A stretch of DNA of 64,000 bases from Cristatella mucedo (taxonomy: Eukaryota; Bryozoa; Phylactolaemata; Cristatellidae), in the NCBI GenBank assembly GCA_009760855.2, contig WPIO01000170.1:138501-202500 (forward strand). Direction: 5' to 3'. The position numbers and the translations under genes were made by a program. Shown here piece by piece: positions 51,050 to 62,612 of the stretch; within the stretch, counting starts at the first letter, position 1, and every line of letters begins with the position of its first letter. The notes under the pieces were generated by a model. That model worked only from the letters and a program-made list of their open reading frames with translations. It ran no database searches and was not told the origin of the DNA.

Positions 51050-51490
51050 CGTTTTGCAGAGCCTGAGTGCCTAGATTCTAGGCACTCAGACGCATTTTAA
51101 TCTAAACTCTGGATTACATTTTATGTCACAAAGCGATGGAAAAAGTCAGGCCTTGATAAGGATATCACAGCAAAGTTAGTCCGTGTATTTGTGAAATTGC
51201 ATTTGCCACGCTTCTGTAGCTCTTTCCTTGAATGTCTTCTAATCCAAAAAGACTTGGTCTCCTAAAATAAGACGTTTGAGTCCAAAGTCATGTCACTAAT
51301 ATTTAGGTCCTTTCGATATCTTATTCCGGCTTATGTTTCCGAACTATTCATTCTAAAAGTTTCCCTTCGTACTTACAAACTTGTTCAATTTTAGTCTCCT
51401 AACCGTGCCTCTGACCAACCTCAAATTATTCAGAGACCTTCTGCCTTCGACATTCAGGCTTCTAAGGCTCAGTGAAATGATATCTGACGA
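51050..51490 (+). mobile_element. ancient L2-B-like remnant
   Basis: CCTTGATAAGGATATCACAG, TTAGTCCGTGTATTTGTGAA and TCACTAATATTTAGGTCCTTTC follow the order of L2-B coding landmarks but are much more diverged than other copies. Confidence 0.55.
51064..51088. repeat. 25-bp near-perfect palindrome
   Basis: Arms TGAGTGCCTAGA and TCTAGGCACTCA (12 bp, perfect) around a single T. Confidence 0.95.
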
Positions 51491-51912
51491 TTCTTGACAC
51501 GTGAAATTCATTTTAAAGACATAAATAACATCACGAAGTTATCTGGCTCAACCAAAATGCGAAAAAAATGCGAAAATTAAAAAAAAGCGAAATTAAAGAC
51601 TCACGACTCCTCACAGCCCGTACGAGTTAATTGAATAGTCACAAACATGCTTCTGCGTACCAAATAGCACTTAGTGCTTGCTGATTGATTGATAAGCTCT
51701 TTTTTGAGTCCGTGTTAAATTTAATTCTCTTAAAGCGATTTTTAAAAGTCTTATCATTGTCGCTACCATTATCAAGTAACCACCCGGTATCATGGTTTCG
51801 ATGGCTTCCAGATTCTCTCGCGTAAGACCAAAGTTCAGCCTGTGGAGAAAAGTTCGTTTTGTATACCAAAGTAAATTAATGTATCCTGGGACTATCGAAA
51901 TACCATCACATT

Positions 51913-52291
<379 letters not shown>

Positions 52292-53760
52292 GCACATGCA
52301 GTAACAGTAGCTACTGCCACAGTGGAAGCCGCACGGAATTCTTGCAGAGAGCAAGATGGACCCTCAAACAGATCCTCTGGAATACAAAATCAAGCGCTGC
52401 AGATGTATTGACTATGCTGAATTAAGTTGAGTAGGAAAAAAGAAGGAAAAAGAGGGGTATGGATAACTAAAAGCGTCGCTGCTATGCAATGTAATGCAAA
52501 ACCTCATTAGTACCGACCTGTTAATAGTCGTGCACAGAATATTTTAGAGGGCATTCAAGGATTACTGGCAAATCAGGAAACTAAAATTTCTGTAGAAGGA
52601 AACCTACCGCTAGATAAGTCACAAAAAAGAATACTTCTGCTCGCGATGCAGATTGAGTTAGCAACACAAACTTCATTGAAAGTAGCCTAGAGTTCAAAGT
52701 ATACCTAGACGAGATCCTGGCGCAGTTGTTTCTGCACTTCAATGTGAATGGCCAATCACCACCAGCCTCGGTTGGAACACTGGCGGCATGATAATCTGAC
52801 GTTTCGCAAGGTAGAAACGCTCCTACAGCCGAGATGATGAGGCTGAAAGAGCATGAGATCAGAGCTCAAAACGACAATTTCTTTTATTGAATATACGGCC
52901 ATGATGCTGTGCTCTTTGGCAACCGGTTTTAAGAGGTGTTCACACGAAAACGTGCAAGCATAGTCTTTATATTTCACCAAAAACTCGTTAGAAATCAAAC
53001 TTGCGGTGGAGGTGCTGACTTGCATAGACCAGCGTGCTCTCGGACCAACCACTTGCACAGCACCTAGCCATCTCGCCGTCCCTCGCACTACATAGAAATC
53101 TGTTGGAGATCGAGCCTTAAGCTCGTTTGCACCGAAAGTCTGGACTTGGTCACTATCTGCAATGACCTTGCAACTTTCGTGACTCAGCTAAAGACGAATC
53201 GCTTGCGGTCAGCCTTCCCTTCGCCTCAGTAAACCTGGCTTTTTTGTCTCGGCATGCTTAGTGTGAGTAGTAGCTGTGAAAGATTCAGTGCGTGCTCCCT
53301 AGTCGCAGATCTAATTAACTAATAGCCAAGTGAGTCTTTATGTTTGCTTTAGCAAGCTGCCACCTAAGCATGAAACTTGCAAGATTTTTCACGCTTGATA
53401 TCATGCATGGCACTAACGCTTCGGTACAGATCATATTGAACCGAGCTGTAAAGTTTCTGTACAGAGACTAGAAAAATCTTTGAGGGCCATGAAAAAGACG
53501 TGTTATTATTACTAATATATACCTTATCTGGCTCCAAGCACTCATTTTACAGCTTATTCGTTTTGCGCCCCCTTGCTACGTCTGAGCCACTCATTCCCTG
53601 TGACGAACAATTCACCTGCAGCTTCCATGCTCTGAAATGTCGCTATTTTGAGAGGCCGTGCGAGTTATTCTGCTTGGTATTAAACTTAGACGCTCGAAGT
53701 CGCCAGTATCTTGCAGTTATGAAATGACCAGTTCTGGAGACAGCAAGCAAAAAGCATTCA
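52292..53760. other. unassigned stretch
   Basis: No gene or repeat family recognised on either strand. Confidence 0.45.
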
Positions 53761-53764
53761 GCAA

Positions 53765-53832
53765 GTTATAATGATAATAATAACTTGATTATGGTGCCCT
53801 CAGAGAACTAAATCTCTTTCTAGGAGTACATA
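53765..53832 (-). mobile_element. L2-B LINE tail, truncated
   Basis: Minus strand CTAGAAAGAGATTTAGTTCTC then TGAGGGCACC and an AT tail. The outer 5' arm is lost. Confidence 0.7.
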
Positions 53833-53859
53833 GGTGTACCATCGCATTGCAATAAGCCG

Positions 53860-54370
53860 CGGTTGATATTCTCACCACCGTCAGGCACTGGCTCCCCACC
53901 GAGCAGCTTATTGAATTCAAGGTTTTGTCACTCACTTTTAGCTCCCATCATTCTCCTGCACCGGCTTCCCTATACGAGCTACTTTTTAATCAGGCTAGGT
54001 GTCGTACCAGCTGATCTTCTGACATAAGTATTTTAGCCCTACCTCTAACAGAACTCTAATCCACTAGAGACCGCGCCTTTAGTCACAATGGTCTTAAAGC
54101 GTGGAACTCACTATCGACTGTCGTCGTCTATGTCGTCGTCTCACTATCGTCGTCATGCCATAGCCTGAATTGACGGCAATTTAAAAAGTAGCTCGAAACG
54201 CACCTGCTCCTCACAGCATTTACATGTTCCCGGTGAATTTCTCTATAGTTGCCTATTCGTACTACCACTGCGCGTGCAATCACTAGCCCATTTTCATAGT
54301 TCTTCCGCATTTGTATAAAATGAGATTTAATTCTCTTAAGGTGTTGTACGAATGTCGATATCATTGTTGT
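53860..54370 (+). mobile_element. L2-B LINE, divergent 3' copy
   Basis: CAGGCACTGGCTCCCCACC, TTCAAGGTTTTGTCACTCAC, GACCGCGCCTTTAGTCA, a decayed 3' UTR, and GAGATTTAATTCTCTTAAGG as a reduced hairpin. Confidence 0.7.
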
Positions 54371-55015
54371 CTATTGCCAAGCATACAAGCACTTAAAGTC
54401 TTTTTTTAACGAAGTGAGCAATTAAGTTCCAGCGAATTTGTGAGGACAGTCCGATCCATTTGGTTTTACAATAATCTGCTTCAGCAGCTGTAACATGGTC
54501 GTAACTCTGCGAAACTAACTTAAATGTAGAGCACAGATCACAGATTTGCGTTCGCAAAGTGGAAATCTCAATGCAGTACAAGCAGAGGATGCGACGTGTT
54601 CGTTGGGACAAATAAAAGTGCCTTCTTTAAGTCTACCAAAATGCGAAGATACGTCGTTGAAAAGATGAAATCGACAATCAGTCGGCTTCGCCATTATAAA
54701 GATTGGCATATGGCACATAGCCATATTAATGCATTGCACATTGCAGACGAAAGGATCTCCATCAGATACGGAAATGTTTGGCAATTATCCCATTACTCCA
54801 AGCATAGATACAATCAGCAGCATAATCTCAGAGTACTGTCTTTAAAAGCCGCAAAACGTTACTCAAGACGCATCTTAGCTGCGAATGCTGCCTGCCAAGT
54901 TATTTGGAATGAATCCAACGACGAAGTTATCGTAACTTGATCGCAAACCTGCTCAGTTATTATCTACAGTGCGATCTGGCGATGTTTCTTAATTCTCGGA
55001 AGCCAATGTCAGCAC
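54371..55015. other. unassigned stretch
   Basis: No recognised feature. Opposed frames at 54515-54940 have no domain. Confidence 0.45.
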
Positions 55016-55086
55016 GCCAAGATCAGCACGCCAAGATCAGCACGCCAAGATCAGCACGCCAAGTTCAGCACGACAAGGTCAGCACG
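55016..55086 (+). repeat. 14-bp tandem repeat, about 5 copies
   Basis: AGATCAGCACGCCA repeated in tandem, with later variants AGTTCAGCACGACA and AGGTCAGCACGCG. Confidence 0.92.
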
Positions 55087-55267
55087 CGCCTCGACCACCC
55101 TCAAATATAAAGCGGTATTTCAGGTGCAATGCTCAAAAAAGAAGTCGCAGGCAGCAAGACCAGTGCATAATGTCTGCTGCGGTCCTTGCCCACTATCCAT
55201 CGCTTGCAACTCAATGTTACCAACGGGCTTTGGCGGTAGCTTCCGCTGCATTCTGCCCATAGGCCGC

Positions 55268-55400
55268 AGATATGATAATAATAATAACAATAAGAATAAT
55301 TCACTTGATAAAGCTCCCTCAGAGAACTCAATCTCTTTCTAGGCGCTTTACATTTGCTGCAAAGGAAATACGATTGAGTGGTGAGCGGTTTATAAATATG
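55268..55400 (-). mobile_element. L2-B LINE tail
   Basis: Minus strand: CCTTTGCAGCAAATGTAAAG, hairpin GCGCC...AAAGAGATTGAGTTCTCTGAGGGAGC, then a (TTA)-like tail at 55270-55300. Confidence 0.85.
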
Positions 55401-55499
55401 GCGTCTCTTATTTGGCTTTGAATCATGCACGAGTTTTGCTCTAGACCCAGGGTCAGGCATTTTCACGATTCTCTGGGTTCCGTCGGAGAGCTACACGCA

Positions 55500-56219
55500 A
55501 TAGCTAAGGCTGGACGCCTGCAACCCGCTGCTGCCGCCGAAGCGCTACCGACGTAGACTTGCTATTTTAAGGCGTGGATACTTTACACTTGTGTACCGTG
55601 TTCCATCGTGTCATCGTCTCAGCCCCGTGTTTTGATGCTGCCTGTACGAATCTCTTGCCCTCGTTCTCCAAGGCTCCGCGCTTCGCCCGTATTTGTCGTG
55701 CGCTTGCAAGGATTCGCAAGTTCCGAGCGTCACGCTTGCGGCCCTCCCGATTCCGTCAGGACGAGGAAGCCGCTCTGCACCCTGCGTTCGCAGCAAGGTG
55801 TCCGCTACCGCCAGCCGTAGCATTCGCAAACTATCGCACGACGCCGAAACCGCGAACCGACCATTATAAGAGTGGGAGCTCGTCATGCCGCCTAACGAGG
55901 ATCGTGACGTAGCCGGTTTCTAATCCTTTAAATTTAGGCACAGCGAGCGTTCCGACGCGCGCGCGCACACTTCTTTGAATACCCTCTGCGGAGCAGGAAG
56001 CACACAACAGCACCCAAACACGACTAGCTAGTGCTTAATTTACAATGTGCGAGCTTTTGGCCCTGCTTCGGTAGCGGCCCAACCCGCGGCTCGTGTGCAG
56101 CCGGCGCCGTGTCAGCGTGTCAGAGTCACTGCTGCCCGTCTTCGCTCCGCCCTTCCTGCATTTCGAAATCCGAGGCTAGAGTCAAATTCAGCTGTCGGTC
56201 GAAAAGTGTCAGCTAAACA
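55500..56219 (+). promoter_or_regulatory. CpG-rich candidate promoter / 5' UTR
   Basis: CG-dense sequence with GCGCGCGCGC near 55957 precedes the candidate first exon at 56220. No TATA box is evident. Inferred from composition and the downstream start codon only. Confidence 0.35.
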
Positions 56220-56262
56220 ATGAGTGCTCTGTTAGCTGCGGCACGACTTCTAAATCGTCTCA
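56220..56262 (+). CDS. candidate first coding exon with mitochondrial-presequence-like start
   Basis: ATG at 56220 has A at -3 and an in-frame TAA six bases upstream. It opens MSALLAAARLLNRL and meets a strong donor, CTCA|GTAAGTAT, at 56263 (phase 1). The segment is Ala/Leu-rich with two Arg and no acid, as in cleavable mitochondrial presequences. Citrate synthase in vertebrates begins similarly and has an early intron, but no downstream exon of that or any other enzyme was found before 64000, so identity is open. The next exon would lie in the remaining plus-strand sequence or beyond the window. Confidence 0.4.
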
Positions 56263-56724
56263 GTAAGTATCGGCGGGTGCAGCCGTCTCGACGGCCCAGC
56301 GCGCACTCGCGGAGGTGGCCGGTTCACTCACCCCTCTGTCAGGCCGAGGTGGCAAGGGGGGGGGGAGGAGGAGCAGCGGCGCCGGCGTCCCGAGCCGTGA
56401 GGGTCGTGACGTCAGAGACTGTATCGTGCCTCGAAAAAGAAATTTCAAGTGATTTCTGCCTGCATTATATCGCGCAAAATCTGAAATTAGTTACGAGTGA
56501 TTGAATTGAGGCTGCAATCCTAGAGTCTCTCGCCGTATCGGCGGAGAAGTTACCTGCGACGACCGGGCGGCCGGGCCGGGTCTTTGAGCGCGGCTCCGGA
56601 GAGGAGGTAAGCAGTCAGCTCTCGTTTAGCGCTCGCTTGTCGGGCGTCGGGCAAGCGCAGCGCGGCACCTGGTCGCGTTTTCCTAAGAGATGCTTACTGA
56701 CGGCGCGATTACTGTTTCTGCAGC

Positions 56725-56827
56725 GGACCCGCGTTCTTACGCCGCGAGCTTGGCGCGCAAAGTGGCCGGAGCAGCCGCCGTCCTGCGTTCTTACGCCGCG
56801 AGCTTGGCGCGCAAAGTGGCCGGAGCA
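56725..56827 (+). repeat. direct duplication, 54-bp period
   Basis: GCGTTCTTACGCCGCGAGC through AAAGTGGCCGGAGCA occurs at about 56729 and again at about 56783, separated by CCGCCGTCCT. The copies are essentially identical, so the duplication is recent. Confidence 0.9.
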
Positions 56828-56860
56828 ATCTTTTTCATGCGCTTATAGGCTGCGAGCTCG

Positions 56861-57169
56861 ATGGCCAACGCGCGACAGCGAGATCTCGTGCCGCCGCCGC
56901 AGCAGCAGCCCGCGATAGCGACAAGCGAGGCCGCGAGGGTCCAGCAGAAGCAGAAGCCTAAGCTGCTCAGACTGAGCGCTGACTGCATGCAGAGGATGGT
57001 GCAAATCGTCGAAGCGCATCCCAACAACGTCCCTGGTACTGCGATCGCCGCCGTTATAGCTGCGCCGGTGCCCGAATGTCCTGACCGGCTGCGAGTGTCC
57101 CACGTAGCATCGGATGCAGTCCGCGGCGTTACTTTTGCGTGGGTCAAGCAGCACGCCGTTGAGGAATAA
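56861..57169 (+). CDS. hypothetical 102-residue frame in GC-rich DNA
   Basis: Starts MANARQRDLVPPPQQQ and contains KLLRLSADCMQRMVQIVEAH and FAWVKQHAVEE, ending TAA. An in-frame TAG 12 nt upstream defines the start. Codon choice is GC3-rich like DENR, and the middle could form an amphipathic helix. No domain is recognised. Minus-strand frames overlap, and the region is stop-poor, so it may be chance. Confidence 0.25.
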   Translation: MANARQRDLVPPPQQQPAIATSEAARVQQKQKPKLLRLSADCMQRMVQIVEAHPNNVPGTAIAAVIAAPVPECPDRLRVSHVASDAVRGVTFAWVKQHAVEE

Positions 57170-57171
57170 CA

Positions 57172-57755
57172 ATAGTTACCGCAGCGCTGCCCCACCGCGC
57201 TGCCCGTGCGTGCGGCTGACGTTCAGCTTCTGCAGCAATAAACGCAACGTAGCTGCCGCGCTTTGCACGTGCTCTCAGCAAGCTACTTCAATGGTCCGAT
57301 CGGTGGTCCGCACGCACTAATTTTCTCGTAGGCATGCACTCATTTGCCTCCAGGCACGAACCACTTCTCGTGCATGCATGTGCTCTTTTGTGAGCCCTTT
57401 TGTGAGCCAGCTCGCGTGCACCCTGTCTTGTGCACTACGAGAATGTGGTGAGCTCTGGAGTGCCCACTCAAGCACTCAAATGCATGCTCGAATGCACGCG
57501 GCCGGCCTGCTAAGAGCAGCATAGGCCTTGTCACAACAGTGTCATTATGATTTGCAATGCCATTTTAGCATCCATTCGTGATTAGCTTCAAAGATGCTCA
57601 TGGCTACTGCGGTCAGTGGCTAATCTTATTTGCAAAAGAAAAGTAATGCGCCAGGCTTGGAGTAAGAAGGATTGCTGCAGCCGCAGTGGATAGTGCTAAA
57701 GGAGGAGCGTATTGGTTGCCAGATCGCTGCTTGTCGACCAATCGCTTTGTTTGCT
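57172..57755. other. unassigned stretch
   Basis: No gene or repeat family recognised. A sequence like an AATAAA polyadenylation signal (CAATAAACG) is at about 57236. Confidence 0.4.
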
Positions 57756-57757
57756 AC

Positions 57758-57890
57758 CTTATGGCCCAAGGCTAAGGTGCTCGCGCTCAATTGTCTAGGT
57801 CGCGGGTTCGAGTCACGCAGCAGGCAATCCTGTATGGCCCACAGAAAGCTTAATGCTAGCCCTTGCCAAGGCTCTTCCTTTGATGTATGA
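57758..57890 (+). mobile_element. SINE-B-like copy, divergent
   Basis: TTATGGCCCAAGGCTAAGGTG (A-box-like), GGTCGCGGGTTCGAGTCACG (B box), GCAGGCAATCCTGTATGGC and AAGGCTCTTCCTTTG. Mixed features of SINE-A and SINE-B heads. Confidence 0.6.
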
Positions 57891-58482
57891 ATGAGTGTAA
57901 ATCAAGGTGTGCCTATCCAAAGCTTCACCTATATAGCCTCAAGGCTGTAAGTGGCTATCACAAATACTTGCAGTCGGCAATACTGAGTTGCCCGAGAATT
58001 ACAAAGCCCGCGATCTTGGTCATGCAGTGAGAGCTCCTCACTCTCACGGCTGACTCGGCGGTGGGGGGTCATTGAATCGACCGACCTTTGCATTCACTCG
58101 ACCGTCGTTCAACTGCCTTTCTAATCTAAATATGCTGTCCCTCTCAGGTTAGGTTTGCCTAGGTGGGACAATCAACAATCGAAATCGAAGGTGAAAAGTA
58201 AGCGAGGACAGAGAGTGGCTAAGAATACGAAAAATAGTGGTAGAGATACACGACTGTAACTATGCTTGATTATTTTTCTGCAGAGAAGATACTGGTCTTG
58301 GCTATACGCCGATGCTTTGCTTGTATGCATTAAACTTTGTTTATATGCATTAACCTTTGCTCTCACGCTTCGTAGCCTTTAGTGCTCAGACAAACGGCAA
58401 AGCACTGGCAGCCGTGGACCGACAGTTGCTTGCTTGCACGCCGCTGACGGCTGGCGCTATAGCCTGGTCAGCACACTGCCTG
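57891..58482. other. unassigned stretch
   Basis: No recognised gene or repeat. Confidence 0.4.
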
Positions 58483-58484
58483 TA

Positions 58485-59070
58485 ATAATAATGATGCACT
58501 TGATAAAGCGCCCTCAGATAACTCAATCTCTTTCTAGGCGCTTTAAATTTGCTCCAAAGGAAAATGCAATTGAATGGTAAGTAATATCATGCTTGATAAA
58601 CAAAGTGAATAACATGGTTAGGGGTGACATGCACAGGGTCAGCATGCAAATGTGGTTAGTGGCAGCATGCACGGTGTCAGCGCGCATAAGCACATCAAGG
58701 AGGAATCACAGGGACCCACTAAATGCTGTCCTAAATAGGTGTTTTTTAAGCTCTTTTTAAATGTGGTCAAGTCAGGGGATGTTCTGACGGAAGTCGGGAG
58801 CGAGTTCCAGGCTTTTGGAGCATACGAACTAAATGCACGGTCTCCAAAGGATTTGAGGTTTGTACGAGGTATTGGTAGACTGTTGGATTCCGAAAAGCGG
58901 GTGGTACGATGCTTGGCCTGGTGGGGGAGTAGATCAAAGGATTTGAGGTTTGTACGAGGTATTGGTAGACTGTTGGATTCCGAAAAGCGGGTGGTACGAC
59001 GCTTGGCCTGGTGGGGGAGTAGATCTGAGAGATAGGTTGGAGCCGAAGAATGAAGTGACCTAAAAGTGAG
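58485..59070 (-). mobile_element. L2-B LINE 3' copy with 90-bp internal duplication
   Basis: Minus strand: coding end ([40 protein letters not shown]), 3' UTR, an intact hairpin and a short (TTA)n. A 90-bp segment (58845-58934) is repeated exactly in phase at 58935-59024 with one or two differences, doubling a 30-residue stretch. Confidence 0.9.
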
Positions 59071-59685
59071 CGACAAAACGCCTGTCGAGTATGCCTCAAG
59101 CTAGATGTTGTGGAAACCCTCACACTGGCATCGTTAGCAGTAAGACACGAAACTCATAGTGCGGGGGTGTCGCATTGACAGGTTCTCAGTGTGAGCAGCC
59201 GATTCGACTGCAGTCAGCTGCAGCTAGCACTGGCGCCCTTCTCACTTTCTTTCCAACCATTCGCAGAGAGCATGACAGCGAAGCGCGCGCTGCTTCCATG
59301 CATCAGCGTCGACCTTGTGGAGGCGATGCACTTCCCACATTCTTCGGAGGAAGCAGCGAGCAGTAAGTAATGCATCGTTTGCACGAACGGAAGAAACGAT
59401 GCGAGGGAAAGTCAGCATGGCGACGCACTCGCTCGAGCGCCGCCGATCGAGGTTCGCACAGCGAGGGCATGTAGACACGGCCTCAACTTGCAAACAGTCT
59501 GGCCAGGGTGGCACCTGATCTGTCCTATCAGTGCAGTACGATAAGCGCCTAGGTGAATGCAGACCTGAGATCACAGGCATTTATCTGATTGCCATTCAGG
59601 AGCCTAGTAAGGTAGTCTGCCTCAGTCTACCTAAAGTAAGGTAAGAATATAGACATTTTTTTCTGCAAAAAATTTAAAGAGCGAA
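59071..59685. other. unassigned stretch
   Basis: Between two L2-B copies. No recognised feature. Overlapping frames on both strands lack domains. Confidence 0.4.
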
Positions 59686-59699
59686 GAAATTCAGGCTCG

Positions 59700-60395
59700 T
59701 TGAATGAGAAAAGTGCATTGCAGCACCGAGCGCTAAGCGAACCGGCCTGTGCAATAAGGCACTTACAGCCGGTGCACAACTTTGCAGCTAGGCTTGTCTG
59801 TCGCGAGTATCGCAGTTGGCTCACCACACCACTTCTCGCCGACCTGCACTAGCTCCCGGTCAACCAACGCACCGAATTTAAGATTCTTCAACTCACTTTT
59901 AGGTCTATTCCTTCTTTGGAGTCAGCCTACCTATAAGATTTACTCCCCACCAGGCTAAGCAGCATACCACCCACTATTCGGAGTCTAATCATTTACCTAT
60001 ACGACATACGAACCTCAAATCCTTGGGAGACCGTGTCTTTAGTTCGTATTTTTCAAAAGCCTGCAACTCACTGCCGATTGGCGTCACGACATCCCCTGAC
60101 TTTACCACGCCGAAAAAGAAACTAAAAGCGCAGCTATTTATCACAGCATTTGGGGGCTCCCTGTGATTCGATCTTTATAAGCTTTTTCGCGCTGACACCG
60201 TGCATGCTGCCACTAACCATACTTGCATGATAACTCAGTGCATGTCACCACTAACCATAACAAGCTTGTTGTCATTGAGCAGGCTATATCTAGCAATTCA
60301 ATAGTGCGTCCTTTGCAGCAAATGTAATGTGCCTACAAAGAGATTGAGTTCTCTGATGGCAATATAACAAATGTTTTCTTCTTCTTATTATTATA
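59700..60395 (+). mobile_element. L2-B LINE, truncated 3' copy
   Basis: From GGCCTGTGCAATAAGGCAC through the C-terminal region, 3' UTR (TTTATCACAGCATTTGGGGG) and a hairpin with altered arms (ATGTGCC...GGCAATAT), ending at TTCTTCTTCTTATTATTATA, where it meets the tail of a minus-strand L2-A. Confidence 0.85.
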
Positions 60396-60399
60396 AGGA

Positions 60400-61495
60400 A
60401 ACGGAATTTTCGAGTGAAGCGCGATGCATCTCCGTCAGTAACTCCACAAAGTCATAAAGACCATGTGGGTGTTATGCAGGAGAGTTTTGTATAGCGCACT
60501 CACAGCTTAAGCGGCTTTCGGTACGCATTCGATAGCCAACAGACTTCGTCTCACACAACAAAGAGAAAGTGGGAAGCATAGCAGAGTTAGGAGAGCAGTT
60601 GAGGTAGTGAGTAGCATGGAAGTAGCAGTTTAGGACCGCTGAAAAAAAAGATGTGCCATAGTCGGCAGTTGGAGAGTAGATGTCGTTACGCAAGAATTGC
60701 GGAAGCGAGTTCCACAGTCTAGGACCTGCAGAGCTAAAGCTTCTGTCGCCAACTGTCTTTAAGCGGAGGAATGGGACAGCTAATTTATTGTCCACACAAT
60801 ACCTGAGGGCGTGAACAGGCTGAAACTGATGCAGCAGTTCAGCTAGGTATGAAGGAGCCAAGCCGTGGCGGGCCTTGTGGGTCAGCATAAGAACTTTGCT
60901 CTGTATCCTTTGCTGAACCGGCAACCATCCTAGCTCTTCCAGCAAAGGTGACACGTGCTCAAACCGCTGGGACTTGAAGACTAGCCTTGCAGCCATATTT
61001 ATAGTCCGCTGTAGTGGCATAATAGCTTTCTTTGGTAGCCCAGCCAAAAGGGAATTATAATAATCAAGCCGAGACAGAACTAAAGAGCTAGTTAAATTTT
61101 TTACAAGCCACTGTGGGAGACAACTTCTAAGTTTGGATAGGGATCGGATGTGATGGCTAGCTGTAGAGGCAGTCTTCTGAATGAAGCTTTTGAAATTGAG
61201 GCAGCTGTCCAACACGACACCTAGATTACGAGCACGTGGTGACGGTCGCACAATAGCATCACCTATTAGAACAGCAAAGCCTTTTAATCCAGCCACACGC
61301 TTAGGGTGTCCTATGAGAAGCAGTTCGGTTTTATCGTCATTTAATTTCAGGAAGTTTTCCGACATCCAGGATCGAATATCTGCAAGGCGATCATTCAGTT
61401 TCTCAGTTGCTGCAGCAGATTCCGACGGTTTAAATGACAAATACAACTGAGTATCGTCAGCATAGAAGTGATATCCTATTTTCACTTGCGATGCG
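60400..61495 (-). mobile_element. L2-A LINE, 3' copy with long RT frame
   Basis: Second-best L2-A copy. It runs from the catalytic FYADDTQLYLSF through [16 protein letters not shown] to the 3' end, then an AT-rich tail shared with the neighbouring L2-B. It is truncated just upstream of the FYADD motif at 61495. Confidence 0.9.
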
Positions 61496-61500
61496 AGCAA
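60472..61500 (-). pseudogene. L2-A reverse transcriptase, 342-residue C-terminal frame
   Basis: FYADD is at residues 12-16, followed by the same [16 protein letters not shown] and [13 protein letters not shown] blocks as the 17436-18587 frame. The first ten residues are not from the element. The palm upstream of FYADD, including the PQG block, is missing through 5' truncation, so it cannot encode an active enzyme. The frame has stayed open for over 1 kb, suggesting a fairly recent insertion. Confidence 0.88.
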
Positions 61501-61689
61501 TCTGGCTGAGTATTAGCGGAGAGTTAATAACCAAGTCGGCCACGCCCTCGTTCTTCCTTAGTGAACCGATGCAGTGGTTGCGAAAAAATTTGCTGATGAC
61601 GCAGATTTTCACACGCATTTTCTAAAACTGATATAACTGCTTCCTAAGATGATGCCTATATTACCAAGTCACATTAAACCTTAGGCTTT

Positions 61690-61838
61690 AATATGGTTTG
61701 CATATCGCTCTAGGAGAACTTGATCTCTATTCAGGTGCTTCGCATTTGCCACACCGGGGCTCGAGCACACGACCTCGTCCAGACCTTGGTGTGGGCGAGC
61801 ACCTCAACCACTCGGTCAAACCAGCGAGACATACATAC
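61690..61838 (-). mobile_element. SINE-A, antisense
   Basis: Minus strand: GGTTTGACCGAGTGGTTGAG (A-box region), GAGGTCGTGTGCTCGAGCCCC (B box), GTGGCAAATGCGAAGCACC, AATAGAGATCAAGTTCTCC. Confidence 0.83.
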
Positions 61839-61934
61839 CCACACGCTGTAGCAAACTCAGCAACGTCGGCTGAAAGCCTTGTCGGGGTTTGCATCTTTAC
61901 GCTTAAGGCAATTTGCAGAAAACAATAGCGAACA

Positions 61935-62125
61935 AAGATACAATTATAATTATATTTAAAATATAATAATAATTACATATAATATAATTATATCAATTTA
62001 AAGAAAATAAAATAGTCTATAAAACTAAAATGATATATATATATATAAACAAAAATAACATAAATAAAATTAAAAAATAATGAAATATAATTTAGTTATA
62101 ATTAAAATAGATTATATAATTCATT
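61935..62125. repeat. AT-rich low-complexity stretch
   Basis: About 190 bp almost free of G and C, built from TATAAT/TAATTAT-like words and a short (TA)n at 62032-62044. Confidence 0.9.
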
Positions 62126-62464
62126 TAGCTTTAGCTGCATTCTGAAGCCAGCATGGCAGGCACGACTGCTCACCGTAAGCACACGAATGGCTTTAGGGTA
62201 TTTTGTGTGAGGGTGATTAGGATTTTGCTATGACTTGCTCAGAGAGCGTGAGGAGTGCAAGACGAAATCTGTGAATCCGGAAGTTGCCCTTAGTAAAAGG
62301 GTCACCGCCTCCTCTCCCTGACCACTCGCTGGCCACCCTAAGAAGCTTGTTTCGGAACGTAGGTGCTCGGCAAGAGACGGCGAGAAATCTCGGGTACGGG
62401 TGTGCTGCGGATGCAAATTTATGTAACTGTATAAAAAAAATTTCTATATATCTTTCATTTGTTT

Positions 62465-62612
62465 AGAGCCGCAAGAAGAATACTTCGTCTTTATTCCAGC
62501 ACTTTGCATATGCCGGAGGGCTCGAGCGCACAACGTCGGCCATTGAATGCATTCGACTTGACCTCGGTACTTGAAGGCGAGCTGCCTTAACCCCTGGGCC
62601 AAGCCGGGATGG
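62465..62612 (-). mobile_element. SINE-A, antisense
   Basis: Minus strand: GGCTTGGCCCAGGGGTTAAG (A-box region), GTTGTGCGCTCGAGCCCTC (B box), GGCATATGCAAAGTGCTGG, AATAAAGACGAAGTATTCTTC. Confidence 0.82.

Noticed and set aside
55016-55086. CRISPR-like short repeats
   Set aside because: Units are head-to-tail with no spacers, in a eukaryotic genome; it is a simple tandem repeat.
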